DNA of 64,000 nt from Porodaedalea pini (GCA_002794775.1 NBAY01000019.1:124001-188000); one strand, 5' to 3'. Positions 32,960 to 44,834 are shown, numbered from the stretch's first letter. Notes: a model not told the origin generated them from the letters alone. Made by a program: numbers and translations.

Positions 32960-35900
32960 TTACCCCCTCCTCAAGGTTGGGCGTCCCGACCAACCAAGAT
33001 CGAGGTCGTCTGGCTCGGTATCGACAAAGCGTGGGCGGAGTCGTTGGCGAGGGATGTCAAGCTTTCGAGGAGCGCCAGGGTGTTTTCGATAGAACTCAGT
33101 GATCGCCTCCTTTGCATTCTCGCTGAAGTCCATCTCAGGCTGCCAAGTCGGTTCGTTGTATCCAACCCACTTGACAAGGTACTGTAGTTTCCCTCGGTGC
33201 AGACGCGAGTCTAGAACCTCCTCGATCTCATACTCCTCCTCGTTGTCGACGATGTCAGGTGGTGGTGGTGCTGGTTGTCTTTGGCTCTCGAAGGACGGTT
33301 CGACGGCAGGTTTTAGCAGGGCCTCATTGAAGACCGGGTGGACCTTTTTCCATCGCTTTGGGAGCTTGAGCTTGTACGCACTTGCTCCCACCTTGTTGAC
33401 AATTTCGAAGGGGCCATACCATTTGTCAGCGAGTTTCTTTGTAGGCGAATCTGTGCTGATGTTTTGCCCATCAAGGAAAACCTTGTCCCCGGCCTTGTAC
33501 TCAACCGAAATCCCTGCTGTCCGGTCGTGGTAGCGTTTCATGTCATCCGCCACCTTGACCAGGTTGTCCTTCGCAACACGATGAGTCTCCTTTATGTGCT
33601 TCGCGAATTCTTCTGCTGACATGTTGGCAGACGAGGTTCGTGTCGTGTCAAAGCTCAAGGGGTGACGTCCTGTGTTCGCGTAGAAAGGGGACATCTTCGT
33701 CGCGGAATGCTCGCAGTTATTGTACGCGAACTCTGCGAGGGGGAGCCAGTCCTTCCAGTCTGATTGCCGATGGTTCATGAAGAGCCTAAGATACTGTTCA
33801 AGCTCTTGGTTAACGCGTTCCGTCTGACCATCTGTCTGTGGGTGGTACGCCGTCGACGGGTTGCCTTCAATGTGTAGGAGTTTGTACAGCTCCTTCATCA
33901 TCGACACGTCGAACTGCGTGCCTCGGTCATGGATGATCTTCTTCGGCAAGCCGTGGAGGCGGAAGACATGGTCACGGTACAGTTGAGCCATGCCTTCCGC
34001 CGACAACCTTGTCGTTGTCGGGATCGCGTGCATCTGTTTCGAGAACCTATCGACGAAAACGCAGATCGCGTTGTGCCCCTTGGAGTCCGGGAGTTCTCCG
34101 ATGAGGTCGACTGTGACAATTTCCCATGGGCCTTCCGGGACAGCATTTGGATGGAGTGGTCTCGACCTCGACGCTCTTAAGGCTTTCGTCCATTGGCAAC
34201 GGTCGCATCCTCGGACGTATGCTCGGATGTCAGAGAACATCGACGCCCACCAGAAATCGCGACAGACGAGCTCTACTGTCTTTGATGCTCCTGGATGACC
34301 AGCCAGGACCAAGTTGTGGCATTCTCATAACATGGCCTCCTTCATCGTCAACGGAACGTATACCTTGCCTTTCATTCGCCACAACCCATCTACTTCCGTC
34401 ATGTTCGTCGGCCTCTCCGACTTGTCCTGTGCCCTCTGTGCTTCACCCACTTGTTCCACCACCTCGTCGCGCGATGTCCGCACTACTCCACGGTTCAGCC
34501 ACTTGTCCTTGATGAACACGACGCCGTCGTTGTCATCCTTGCCCTGATTATACCCTGCCATGCGCGATAGCAGGTCAGCTTTGCCCATCGTCTTCCCCGA
34601 TTTGTGTTTGAGATGGAAGTCAAATTCTTCAAGTTCGGTCCGCCAGCGAGCTTGACGATAGCTCAGCTTCTGTGCTGACCTGAAGTAGGTAAGGTTGGCG
34701 TGATCGGACCAGATTTCAATCTTGTGGCGAGCGCCGAGGAGGTATTGTCGCCACTCCTTGAGCGCCGAAATGATCGCGAGCATCTCCTTGTCGTAGATCT
34801 CGTAGTTTCGTTCCGCTGGTTCGAGTGCCTCTGACCTGTAGGCGATCACCCTCCACTTTACTTCCTGCTTCTGCAACAACACGCCGCCAAGTGCAAAGTT
34901 TGACGAGTCCGCCTCTACACGGAAAGGGCCCTCGTCATTGGCGATGGCTAGGACTGGAGGTGAGCAGAGACGTCATCTCAGCTCCTCGAATGCTTTCTGC
35001 TGTTCGGTCTCCCATACCCAGTCCTTCTTGCCTGTTAATGACATCAATGGTCAGACCACCTTGCTGTAGTCCTTAATAAACCGTCTCAGCCAGTTTCCCA
35101 TGCCAAGGAACTGTTGCAGCTCCTTGAGGTTTCGTGGGACAGGCCAGTTCGCAATCGCCTCTGTCTTCACCGGGTCAGCCCTGATCTTGCCGTTGCCAAT
35201 GATGTGACCAAGGTACTTGACGACTTTGGCATCAAATTTGCACTTCTCCGGCTTCAGGTACAGGCCGTTTTCTCGGAGGATCTGGAGTACGCGCCTCGAC
35301 GTGTCGATATGCTCCTCAATGGTTTCCGAGAGGATTAGGATGTCGTCGAGGTATACGATGATCAGGTTAGCGTAGATCAGGTCCTTGAAGATGTGGTTGA
35401 CAAAAGCCTGGAACGTGGCCGGCGCATTGCAAAGGCCAAAGAACATGACCATCGGTTCAAAGAGGCCCATGTTCGTGCGAAACACTGCTTTCCATTTGTC
35501 GCCCTCGCGGATCCGGATATTGTAGTACCCCCAGCGAAGGTCAAGCTTAGTGATGTACTTCACTTTCTTGACCTTGTCGACGAGTTCGTCGATGAGAGGG
35601 AGGGGATACTTGTTCTTGATTGTACCATCATTGAGCTTTTGGTAATCCTGGATCGGGCGTAGCGATTTGTCGGCTTTCTTAATGAAGAAGAAAGGCGACG
35701 CCATGGGCGATATCGATCGTCGGATGCGGCCAGACTTCAAGTTCTCGTCGAGGAAGTCCTTGAGTGATTGTTGCTCCATTGGTGTGAGCAGGTAGATCTT
35801 ACAGTCGCTCGGTTTGAAGTCGGGCTTCAAGTCGATGACATGGTCCCAGGGTCGGTGTTCTGGCAGCTTCTTGAAGCCTTTCTCGCTGAAAACGTCGGCA

Positions 35901-36540
35901 TAGTCGTTGAGGTATGCGGGCCAGGATGCCTTGTCCATTCACGTCTCACTCACCCTCCTCATCTGTTCCACCACCTTCTTTACCTTGCCTAGGTCCTCCA
36001 CTGGTTCCTTCTCGATCGCACATTCCTCTGGACAGCGAGTGAATTCAATCAAACCCATTTTCCAGTCGACCTCAGGGTTATGACGTCAAAGCCAGTCGTA
36101 CCCCAGGAATATGTTTGACGACGCTAGGGACATCACCGCAAGGACAATCCTTTCCTTGTGGTGGCCAATCATGAGCTCAACGTCGACATATTCTTCGATC
36201 AACCCAGCCTCGTTGTGCGTGCCGTCAGCGTTGAGTACTGCAAGGGGTCTGATGTAACGCTTTGTCTCCAACCCATATCGTTCGACGAACCTCACATCGA
36301 TGCATGATCCTGTACACCCCGAGTCCACAAGGGCATGCGCGTCTACCTCTCTCACTTCGCCCGCTACACTGTGTCCGACGTTCAGGAGAAGGTCCAGCTG
36401 GCATCCGCCAGTTCCTCTCATGAACAGCTGCTCGTACTCCTCATTTTTATTCACACCGGTGGGGACTTCGTAACTGGGAAAACCATCGACGTTGTTGGCA
36501 TCTACGTATTTTACAGACAGTTGGTTATATTTTAGCGAAT
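32960..36540 (-). pseudogene. pol: Pol polyprotein of chromovirus C
   Basis: Reads leftward: protease (ALVDSGCTGSC near 36320), reverse transcriptase with YLDD (near 35360), RNase H, integrase and chromodomain (LVKWVGYNEPTWQPEMDF near 33150). Integrase-chromodomain is one 450-codon open stretch (34312-32960). In-frame TGA codons occur at 36086, 35939, 35051, 34973 and 34325 (leftmost base); the first four replace CGA and the last replaces CGG seen in element A. Confidence 0.9.
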
Positions 36541-36585
36541 CTGGATTCGAAGTCCCTTGTTCTTCTCGGTCAGTTGCCCCGATGG

Positions 36586-37653
36586 CTACGCCTGACCACT
36601 CGCAAAATGCTGCAAGTCAACAACCTCTTTTTCATTGTCTTCTTCCTCCCCATATTCCTCCACAGTTGACCTTCGAGTGTCTACGACTTCCTCGAATGCC
36701 AATTCCTTCATCGCGCCGAGTTCATCGGCAAGGACGTGACGTTCACATGGCGCCATCAGTTCCAGCATGCGCTGGATGATCGGTTTCGCCTGCGGGCACT
36801 TGTCCTTAAAGTGGCCCAGCCTGCCGCAGATCCAGCACGCACATCGTCATTGCGCCTCGTTCATCGAGACGTCCATCGGTTGACCAGCGCCTCCGAAGGT
36901 GATGCCGGTCGCATCACGCTTGTCAACGTGTGGGGCTGCTATCTGTCGGCATGCAGGAGGCCCTTGTTGGGGCGCCGGGTGGGGCATGAATGGCAATGTC
37001 CTGCCTCGTTGGATTGCGCGAATCTGTTGTTCGCCCCGGTCGATCTCAACAGCTTTCTTCTTCCATGCTTCGTATGTTGTTGGCACAGGCGTTGACCTCA
37101 ACACACCGCGGACCACCTCGATGTTCATTGCGTGCTTCAGGCAGTCGCAGATGATGCTGTCGTCCTTCAGCTCCGCTGCCTTGATGATCACATCGAGATC
37201 CTGGAAGAACTCGTCGGCAGAGAGATCCTTCTGGATCTTGTCTCGGAACTTCTTCAACGCCTTCTCCTTCCTGTTCGGGTCATCGAAGGAGGCATCCAGT
37301 CATTCCTGAAACTTGGTCCAGTCATCCGTGAAGCTCACGACGCCACTCGTCGTGAATTCCTGGACGTAGTTTTGCGCCCATGTTGACGCATTGCCACCCT
37401 TGAGGTAAGAGAGGGCGACATAGATTTTGCTCAACGACAAGGGGTACTTTGTGGGGTTCGCCGAGACAAAGAGAAGGACTTCGCGCTTGAAGTCGAGGTA
37501 GTCATCACCGCCAGCGAATTCGCATGGCCGGGCGACGTCTATTGAGGGAGCTGGGGCTTGGGCCGCAGGGGCATTTGTTGCCGCACAGGTGAAGGCAGCC
37601 ACTACGATCGCCGCGATCTCCTGTTGCTGCCTTTGGGTAAAGCCCTCCGACAT
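36586..37653 (-). pseudogene. gag: Gag of chromovirus C
   Basis: About 355 codons from MSEGFTQRQQQEIAAIV to the stop at 36586, colinear with Gag of A and ending ...FASGQA. TGA codons at 37300 and 36847 replace CGA. The position of the zinc knuckle is preserved, though its CpG-containing codons have partly decayed. The frameshift heptamer seen in A reads GCATTTT here. Confidence 0.85.
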
Positions 37654-38350
37654 TGCTGGTATGGGCGTGTGCGTTAGGCGTTCAGGGGGCGTCGGCGGTG
37701 ACGAGTCTCTGTGGGGCGTTCGGTATCCTCCTGGTTCACTGGGAAGGACGACCGACGATGTCGAAATGGTAGGGGATGATGGGGCACGAGGGGTTCGAGG
37801 CGCCCACCGAGTTCTTTCGCCTGATGGTTCAGTTGAGTACCAGGCGTGTCTAATGTCACTCTACCAGAGGTTATGGGTGACGTGGTTTCTATCGTCGGCT
37901 ACGTACGACTGTCGTTTGGTGTCGTAGCGCAACGAATGAGGGAGAGCCCACTGCTGTTCCTCGGTAAGATCTATGTTGACTAGACCGGAGGGGGAACGGG
38001 GAGGGGCTGGTTGTCCGGATGAACGTTACGCTGGCGAAGGACAGGTTCGTCGGCGAGTTTGATGACCAGATGGAAGGAGGTGGCCGAGATTACAATCGAT
38101 GATGACGTCGACGACTGTACACGGTGTGTTACCCACGTCCAAGTCAGATGGTTCCTCCACCAGAGAGAAAGACGGAGGGCCAGGGTGGGATAGGATTTCT
38201 TAATACACGAGCGTCCGAAAATGCCCGGGCAGGGTTGAGGGTTGTCGTTCAGGGGGTTTACACGTCAAGTCCATCGAGGGGAGTGCTCCTCTAGACCAAG
38301 TGAAGGCAAGTCGACAGCAACAATGTACGCTGGGGATGAGCCTGGGTGGG
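37654..38350 (-). other. Untranslated leader of chromovirus C
   Basis: Colinear with the leader of A and without a supported gene. Confidence 0.7.
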
Positions 38351-38361
38351 GTTCTGCTTTT
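38351..38361 (-). other. Self-priming primer-binding site of chromovirus C
   Basis: On the element strand AAAAGCAGAAC, one base from the 5' LTR. It is complementary to GTTCTGCTTTT at 38573-38563, which lies 33 nt after TATATAAGG (38606-38598), exactly as in A. Confidence 0.65.
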
Positions 38362-38362
38362 A

Positions 38363-38805
38363 TGTTAGGCGGGAGTCCGGGAGATGACTCGGACTGGGCA
38401 GGCCTCGGCTGACTTTCGTCTGGGACGTGCTATACTCGAGTGGAGACTCGGGACACGCTGTACTCAGGCTAGGTCGTCACGGAGGTAAGAGGATTAATAC
38501 AGTGTACTCTACTACAGGAGGGGGGGACGCGGTCTCACCTAGGTCGTCACGGAGGTAAGAGGAAAAGCAGAACAGGTGTTCAGATGCGATTCCTCTTCCT
38601 TATATACAGTGATCACCTCGTGAGAACCGGTTGCCCAATTGTCTAAGATTACATAAAGGGAGCGGAATGGAACGAGTGAAGGTCGCGTGAAAGGAGTGTG
38701 GGAAATGATTGGAAGGATGATTAAATATAATGAAAAGGAGTGATTTAAAAGAAAAGAAATGGTCAAAGGAAAATAAAAGAAAAGATGAAAGTTCGAGTCC
38801 TAACA
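38363..38805 (-). repeat. 5' LTR of chromovirus C
   Basis: 443 bp, TGTTAG...CTAACA on the plus strand. It contains the TATA box and predicted RNA start described for the PBS. Confidence 0.95.
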
Positions 38806-38921
38806 CTTTGCAGGATGAGTGGGACCATCTGGATGTGGCATTTATTAAAAAGCTGTATACATCTCTACCCAGGAGAACTAGTCTACTGTACAGTGTACAT
38901 GGGAAGCATACTCCATACTAA
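38806..38921 (+). pseudogene. Tc1/mariner transposase, C-terminal part
   Basis: After removing chromovirus C and one CTTTG copy, WEAL joins in frame to QDEWDHLDVAFIKKLYTSLPR and runs to TAA 38919-38921. This confirms the nested insertion point. The region to 39184 is the 3' non-coding part of the element. Confidence 0.9.
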
Positions 38922-39245
38922 TTTTTGATAATTTAATATCTGCTTTCCGGGCTTCCCAGAGTTGAAGGATGTCTTTAGTCTAAATCTGGCAAGAAGCCAA
39001 TTTTCAGTAAATACACATTTTCTCAGTATATACACTACCAATCGCTATTAAATTTCACATAGACATGGAGTACATGTACACCAGCAATACTGTAAGATTT
39101 TGTAGCTTTCTGTCAAGCATGTTGTGTCCTAGAAATAAAACAACTTGCATAAAGGAGGGGTGACAGAATTTTTGCATGCTACTGTAGCTGTGATGAGTCG
39201 AGCAGGTCCTCAAACTGGAAGTGCATCGTGTACGTGTCCATACAC

Positions 39246-40930
39246 TCACCGTCTGGCCCCATCCCATCCATGCCACCACCCATCGTGCCCATCGCACCCA
39301 TCGCACTCACTGACCCCATTGAGCTGAAGCCCATCCACAGCAGCAGCCCCATGTCCATTCCAATGTTGATCTTGCCAAATACATTCTGACTCTGTGTCTC
39401 CTGGTTCTAACCATGTGGAGTGTGTGGCAGATTCATTGGCATTGCATAGCATCTGCATTGCCCATGCTGGCAAGCCGTAGTTGTCCCACTCACCAGCAAC
39501 TGCCATTCTGGTGACTCAGGCAGCCCATGCGGCACTGTGCGCTGAGCCAGCACTTGAAGTTGTCCACCTGGCGATTGGCCAGTTGGTGAAGAGAATTGAC
39601 CAGGGAGGAAGAGATGCGAGGATGAGGAGGTGTTGGTGTAGAAAGCGGGTCACCTGAAGAGGTTGAAGGCTTGCTAGGAATTCTGAGCTGCGTGAGCGTG
39701 CAAGGGCGAGGCTTAGCGGCAACAGGCACCTGCTCCTCGTATACCTGAAACATGCGTCACAGGTGAGCCAACTGCTAAGCCACTGTTTGAACCAGGTGCC
39801 GTCTTGAGCAGCCTCAGGATCTTCATTGTAGGAGGCGGAGGGGGTAGCTGGCATCATCAGTGGTGTTGGTGCACCTGGTGCCCTCGTTGAGCGGCAGTTC
39901 TATGGGAGGACAAAGCTAAGCAGTCTGGGAACTAAGCTATGGGCAGTCTGAGTCAGGATCTGCATGGAAAGCAAGTGTCCATGTCTATTCCCATGTCCAC
40001 GTGGTGCGAGTGCAAGTAGGAAGATGTGCTGAATGGGCTGGATTCGAGAGAAGCCCGCAAGAGCATTGCACTGTCGATCGCAAGGCTCGCTCCTGGTCCA
40101 GAACCAGATGCGCCAGAGAGCAAGGGCATCGAGAGGTTCAGTGGGAGTGAGAGTGTCTGACTTTGACCCTGGCCCTGTGATCCCTCCGATTCGCTCATGT
40201 CAAAGTCCACGAGATCCGCCGTCTCGACTTCGCGCACACTACTGCACCTGCCGTTCGCATAGCCATATGGACCATAGAGAGACCTGTTGGTGGAGAGTGT
40301 GTTGAGCTCGCTGAAGTCCTCCGAATCGATGGTCGATGAAGATGGGGAGATGCTCGTGGGGCTGATGGTGGATCACAAAGAACTGTTGCGGGCACGCGTG
40401 CCAGAACCACGCACACAGCTGCTCGACTTGGTATGGTCACGACACTCCTTCTTCCTCATCTTCCCACCCACCTTCAGCTCTGTCTTGCCCTTTGTCTCCT
40501 TGGCGGTGAGTGTGGGCTGATAGATGTACTAAGGATACATCTCTCATGCTGCTTCGCGAGGTTGTCCCAGTACTTGTGGACTAGAGGCCAGTTATATGAA
40601 CTGTCTGTATATAGGGGTTACTCACCAATTTGAGTGGCATGAGCTTGCCTGAGCTCCGTTTCCAGCCACGTCTTGACTTACATGCTCACTACATTGCAAA
40701 GAACATGTGGCTTTAGTTTTTAAGTGCTTGACAGATTTGTGACCAAGGGAGAGCAGGTGATGGTGGTGGGAGAAAGCAAAGTGCAACGACGCATCGAGCA
40801 TCTTGACATGTTTTCTAAGTCCGCAATTTCTAAGTCCGCTAAGTCTGCCGAGTGGTGAATCTCGTCTGATGCATGTCCTTGTCCACTCACCATCAGCATC
40901 CCAATTCTTAAGAATCCATTCATCAATTAC
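39246..40930 (-). pseudogene. Decayed minus-strand gene, Ser/Gln-rich, unrecognised
   Basis: Pieces of protein-like sequence can be read on the minus strand. Near 40690-40550 a short basic helical stretch (KTWLETELRQAHATQI, then after a candidate GTGAGT...CTCTAG intron HKYWDNLAKQHER) is followed by a Lys-rich run (KVGGKMRKKECRDHTKSSS). A Ser/Thr-rich region (TIDSEDFSELNTLSTNRSLYG) and a Gln/Ser stretch ending at 39953 come next. At least one in-frame TGA (near 40371) sits where CGA would fit. The basic helical part recalls an HMG-box end, but I cannot confirm this. It is probably a host gene or captured gene in decay. Confidence 0.35.
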
Positions 40931-41007
40931 TCCAGCTGCATCTATGTATACTATCTAGTATCTCTCCCGCTGTCTCCACCTTCTCCCAATACCCATACCT
41001 ACTCTCT

Positions 41008-42116
41008 TTGGTGCTGCAGCAAGCAGTGTCAACCATTGAAACAATCCCAAGTCCTGAAGATGCACCCAGCAAAAGTGAACTATGTGGCTTTTCTGGTCAG
41101 CGAGTCAAGCATTCCCATTGTCAGCAACCTTCCAAGGCACGCACGCAAAGTCGACAGATAAATTGCCTTGCTTCTCGTACTGACATGCTCAATCCTAGAT
41201 CAAGCTGTGAAAAGCCTGACCGACATCTGGCACCCTGAGAGAGCATCCCTGTCATCTTCTCAACTCAAACAGTTATCACAGTGGTGACAAAACAGCTGCT
41301 GTCACTCCCTTCTCAATGCCAGCCACTAAAATGTCAGTTGGTTCAACTTCCCTTGCCCTGTTCATCCAGTACACTTTCCTCCCTCTTCCTCCTGCCCCTT
41401 CCAACCCACCATACGCTTCATCGACGTCAGCTGTTTTCCCATCTACCTTTCTCACCAAGAATTTCAGCAGAAACGTCACAACCATAGTCTGAGAAGGATC
41501 TCATTCAGATCAAAACATTCATATGGAGGTCCTCTGCCATTCACACACAACATGCAGTGTCCTGCATTTGGCGCTCTGCTACATCAAGGCGGTGAGAGGG
41601 AACGTGCTGGAGCTGGTGGAGAAAAAGAGGCTCAGTACAAGAGTGAGAGGCAAGTCGGAGTTAGATAAGAGGATTGTGAAGGAAGACAAGGCGTCTGCCT
41701 CGTCAAAGGTGAATACCTCTTTGGACATGTCCAACCTCTGCAGCCTTCTGACAGAACTGATGTCAATGGATCTGTTCAACGCATCATGTGTACCGACGGT
41801 CCTCCAAATGGATGCTTCGCTTCTATTAACTCAGCAGATGCAGACTCAAAGGCAGTCTAATGACAAGCACCATAAGATTCTGGCAAAACCACTCATGCTG
41901 CTGCCACCTCTGCCATCACCGCTTCTTTGCCCACGGTGCACCTTCCTCGCCATGCTCATTCTAACATCAACATTCTTACAGGATCGATGCTATTCATTTT
42001 GTTGGATGCTGCAAACGCGCACTTGGCAATGTGCTTGGGTGGCGTCTCTGGGTTGGCAAGGGCTCTACGCCACTGCAGGAAGAGAACTCGTGCAGTATGC
42101 AATGCACAAAAAGTGA
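41008..42116 (+). pseudogene. Decayed plus-strand gene, possibly cyclin-like
   Basis: Fragments such as VAFLVSESSIPIVSNLP, then LDQAVKSLTDIWHPE, then EVLCHSHTTCSVLHLALCYIKAVRGNVLELVEKK and KSELDKRIVKED lie in order but in different frames, with stops between. The last pieces recall helices of fungal cyclin-fold proteins, a weak resemblance by eye. The longest continuous stretch is 41523-42116. Low-complexity Leu/Pro sequence follows. Confidence 0.3.
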
Positions 42117-43219
42117 GGGTACAATTGCATTTGGATCATCTCCAGTTTCTGCAATGCACAATGAGACACACTTCCTGAGTCCACCCTTGTCAGATGTGGG
42201 CACAAGCCTGGAGTTTGGCCATGAGGCAGGGATGGCAAGTAGAGCACTTGGATGTGCTGTGATGCTACCAGATGATGCAGCAATGTGGAGCATGCTGCCC
42301 CACTATCGATTCTCAGGATCGTTGCCATTCTCATTTGCAGGTCCACCTCTCACGGTCATTGCAGTGCATCAGCACACAGTGCTTAGTGCACAGCAAACAT
42401 TGCTTTCTTCTGCTTTCACATCACAAACACTGTTGTCTTCTGATCTGATGCCTGTCCCACTCAAAGAGCTGACACCACGCCTTTTGTACTGGCTGCTCTG
42501 ACTTGGCAAATCAACATTCGAGATGCTGAGTGCAGCGTTGTGCAGCTACAATTATAGTTATAGCTACAACAACAGCACCAATGGCGTGTGGAGTACCACA
42601 TAGAGCACAGACTTGTCTGACTCGGGCTCTAGCATTGGGTTTGAGGCCATCGCAACACCGCCGGACATGTCTGTGGTCGTGCGGCTTGCAGGTGTGTCGG
42701 CTGATGGCGCCCAAGGCAATGCCATGGGCTCCAGCCTGGGTGCAGCGAAGGGCCACTGATTCAGACCCGCTGACGAGTCAGACCTGGTTGCGTGATACGT
42801 GCAGGTGCTCTCCATGGGCAGTCTTGAGGACAGGACCACGATCTGTGGCATAGGCAGGATTAACAGTTAGGGACAGGTGTCCATGTCAATTCCCAGCTTC
42901 ACGAGTGCTGGTCTCGAGCCTCAGTTTGGACTCGGTGGTTGTGAATAGGCTGTTACTATTGAACCACTTCGGACTTGAACTGAACCAAACCGAACTTCCT
43001 AGAAATATCTGAAATATAAGTGGACTATCAGACAATAACACTAGTACTATGATGAATGCATTACACTTGAGATATTAGACTTCTGAAGGACATACAAGTG
43101 ACATATAATATGAGAAAAGTAAATGTTCATTTCCTGTAAGCATCTATCTAAGCTGTATTTACCTTCTATCCTAACAAGTATCTGACATGCAGACTGACAT
43201 ACTGACACTGAACATATAA
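42117..43219. other. Non-coding, decayed sequence
   Basis: Short open frames occur on both strands (for example 42530-42853), but none has convincing composition or motifs. Bases 43040-43200 are a diverged copy of 44410-44585 (shared 'tgcattac', 'agacttytgra', 'gataaaagta' order), so this stretch is duplicated around the transposons at 43.2-44.4 kb. Confidence 0.4.
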
Positions 43220-44376
43220 GGCCCTGTTTGGCAACTTTTTTAACAGCGTGATAACACCTTTTTAGCCCGGTCTCCTCATTAGACTGTTGTTAGACTGCTG
43301 TGACACCAGTGGAGTAACATAGACTTGGTCTGGACAATCAGCATCAAATTGCCATAGTAAGGTAATAACATAAGCTGGATCAATCTTGGTTTATTACAAA
43401 CTGATGTAACTTGACTTATGGAGGTAGGATTTTTCAATCAGAATTCCAGAAACTCAAAAGTTAAATATCATGGCCTTGTCAACTCACAACAAATTGTTAC
43501 AGCCATTTTCATAAGTCCTGCGACACGTGCATGTCATGTGAAGTGAGCCGCGTCAGAGCCAAAATGTCGAAAAAATAGAGTAAATGTTGATTTTCTCTGT
43601 AAATTCTGCACAGTACCTGCTCATTAAGTACTCAAAAAAAAGGTACTGTTCTCAGGAGCAGAAATATGAAAAATAGAGAGCAATACATTGACTGTGTAGG
43701 TGGGTGGAGATCAAACAAGTGCAGCTGGTCTGTTCTCTCATACATTTCCACTGAGATTCAAAACTTATGGCTCCCCTACATCTACCTATAAAATTCTTTC
43801 CTGTGTCTGTAAATTAAGTATATGACTATATCAACATCTCCTGCAAGTTTGAAGCCAATCCATTCAGTATTCATGGTCCAGCAGCAAGATTTGTGTTCCA
43901 CTCTTGGTCATGCTGCAAAGATGGAAAGAGCTCAAAGTGGAACACAAACCTTGCTGCTGCACCATGAATACTGAACGGATTGGCTTCAAACTTGCAGGAG
44001 ATGTTGATATAGTCATATACTTAATTTACAGATACAGGAAAGAATTTTATAGGTAGATATAGGGGAGCCATAAGTTTTGAATCTCAGTGGAAATGTATGA
44101 GAGAACAGACCAGCTGCACTTGTTTGATCTCTACCCACCTACACAGTCAATGTATTGCTCTCTATTTTTCATATTTCTGCTCTTGAGAACAGTACCTTTT
44201 TTTTGAGTACTTAATGAGCAGGTACTGTGCAGAATTTACAGAGAAAATCAACATTTACTCTATTTTTTCGACATTTTGGCTCTGACGCGGCTCACTTCAC
44301 ATGACATGCACGTGTCGCAGGACTTATGAAAATGGCTGTAACTATCATGCCGTTAAAAAAGTTGCCGAACAGGGCC
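43220..44376. mobile_element. PIF/Harbinger-type MITE, interrupted by a foldback element
   Basis: GGCCCTGTTTGGCAACTTTTTTAAC at the left is matched by the reverse complement at 44345-44376 with few mismatches. TAA flanks both ends (43217-43219, 44377-44379), the three-base TWA duplication typical of PIF/Harbinger elements. Without the 839-bp foldback insert it is about 316 bp with no coding. Confidence 0.7.
43500..44338. mobile_element. Foldback element, copy 1
   Basis: CAGCC...GGCTG ends, TA on both sides (43498-43499, 44339-44340). The two arms, each about 400 bp, are near-perfect reverse complements around a short centre at ~43900-43950. No transposase frame. It is inserted close to the right end of the PIF-type MITE. 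The central loop differs from copies 2 and 3. Confidence 0.85.
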
Positions 44377-44678
44377 TAAACCTGTGAAGAGCCTTTCGGC
44401 TTCATTGTCAGGCATACTCAGTAGAATAAATACATTACAGCTCAGACATCAGACTTTTGGAGGGCATATAATCAGAATACAAAATGATAAAAGTATAGTA
44501 TATTTTTTGTAATTATCTATCTGTCTTGTATATGCCCTGTATTGCACCAAAACTCTTGTAACGAGCTTGTATCTGACTCGAAGACATTTTGGCACATGAC
44601 AAGCTGACTAACAGACTTTTATTACCTTACAAGGCATACAAGGCTACACAGGTGACGCGACTTTTTTGTGATGTCTCA

Positions 44679-44750
44679 CAGATCACTCAAGCTGGCAACT
44701 CTGCAAATCACTCAAAGCGGCAACTCCACAGATCACTCAAAGCGGCAGCA
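44679..44750. repeat. 25-bp tandem repeat, three units
   Basis: Three units of 'cagatcactcaaagcggcaactcca' type with small changes. The rest of 44380-44834 is non-coding. Confidence 0.75.
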
Positions 44751-44834
44751 TATGAGTTCATCTCTGGATCATTGGAGAATCGGCCATCCTGGATGTCCTT
44801 CGCAGCTCACGACATGTGCTGATGGAAAACATTA

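Larger units (their letters stand above)
32517..38805 (-). mobile_element. Chromovirus C: complete minus-strand Ty3/gypsy element
   Basis: 6,289 bp with two 443-bp LTRs differing at five positions and a perfect CTTTG target duplication (32512-32516, 38806-38810). Same layout as chromovirus A, in the opposite orientation. Gag and pol are broken by about eight TGA codons, so it is not autonomous despite its young LTRs. Confidence 0.95.
31284..39184 (+). mobile_element. Tc1/mariner-type element, split by chromovirus C
   Basis: Inverted repeats begin CAGTAG and share CTGTCACCCC about 20 bp in. The left copy starts at 31284 and the right ends at 39184, each flanked by TA. Without the nested retroelement and its duplicated CTTTG the element is about 1.6 kb, a normal Tc1/mariner size. 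It carries one transposase gene. Confidence 0.8.

Noticed and set aside
41523..42116. The 197-codon frame as an intact gene
   Set aside because: The protein-like part starts out of phase with the preceding fragments, and the second half is Leu/Pro/Gln low-complexity with no motif, so I treat it as part of a decayed gene.
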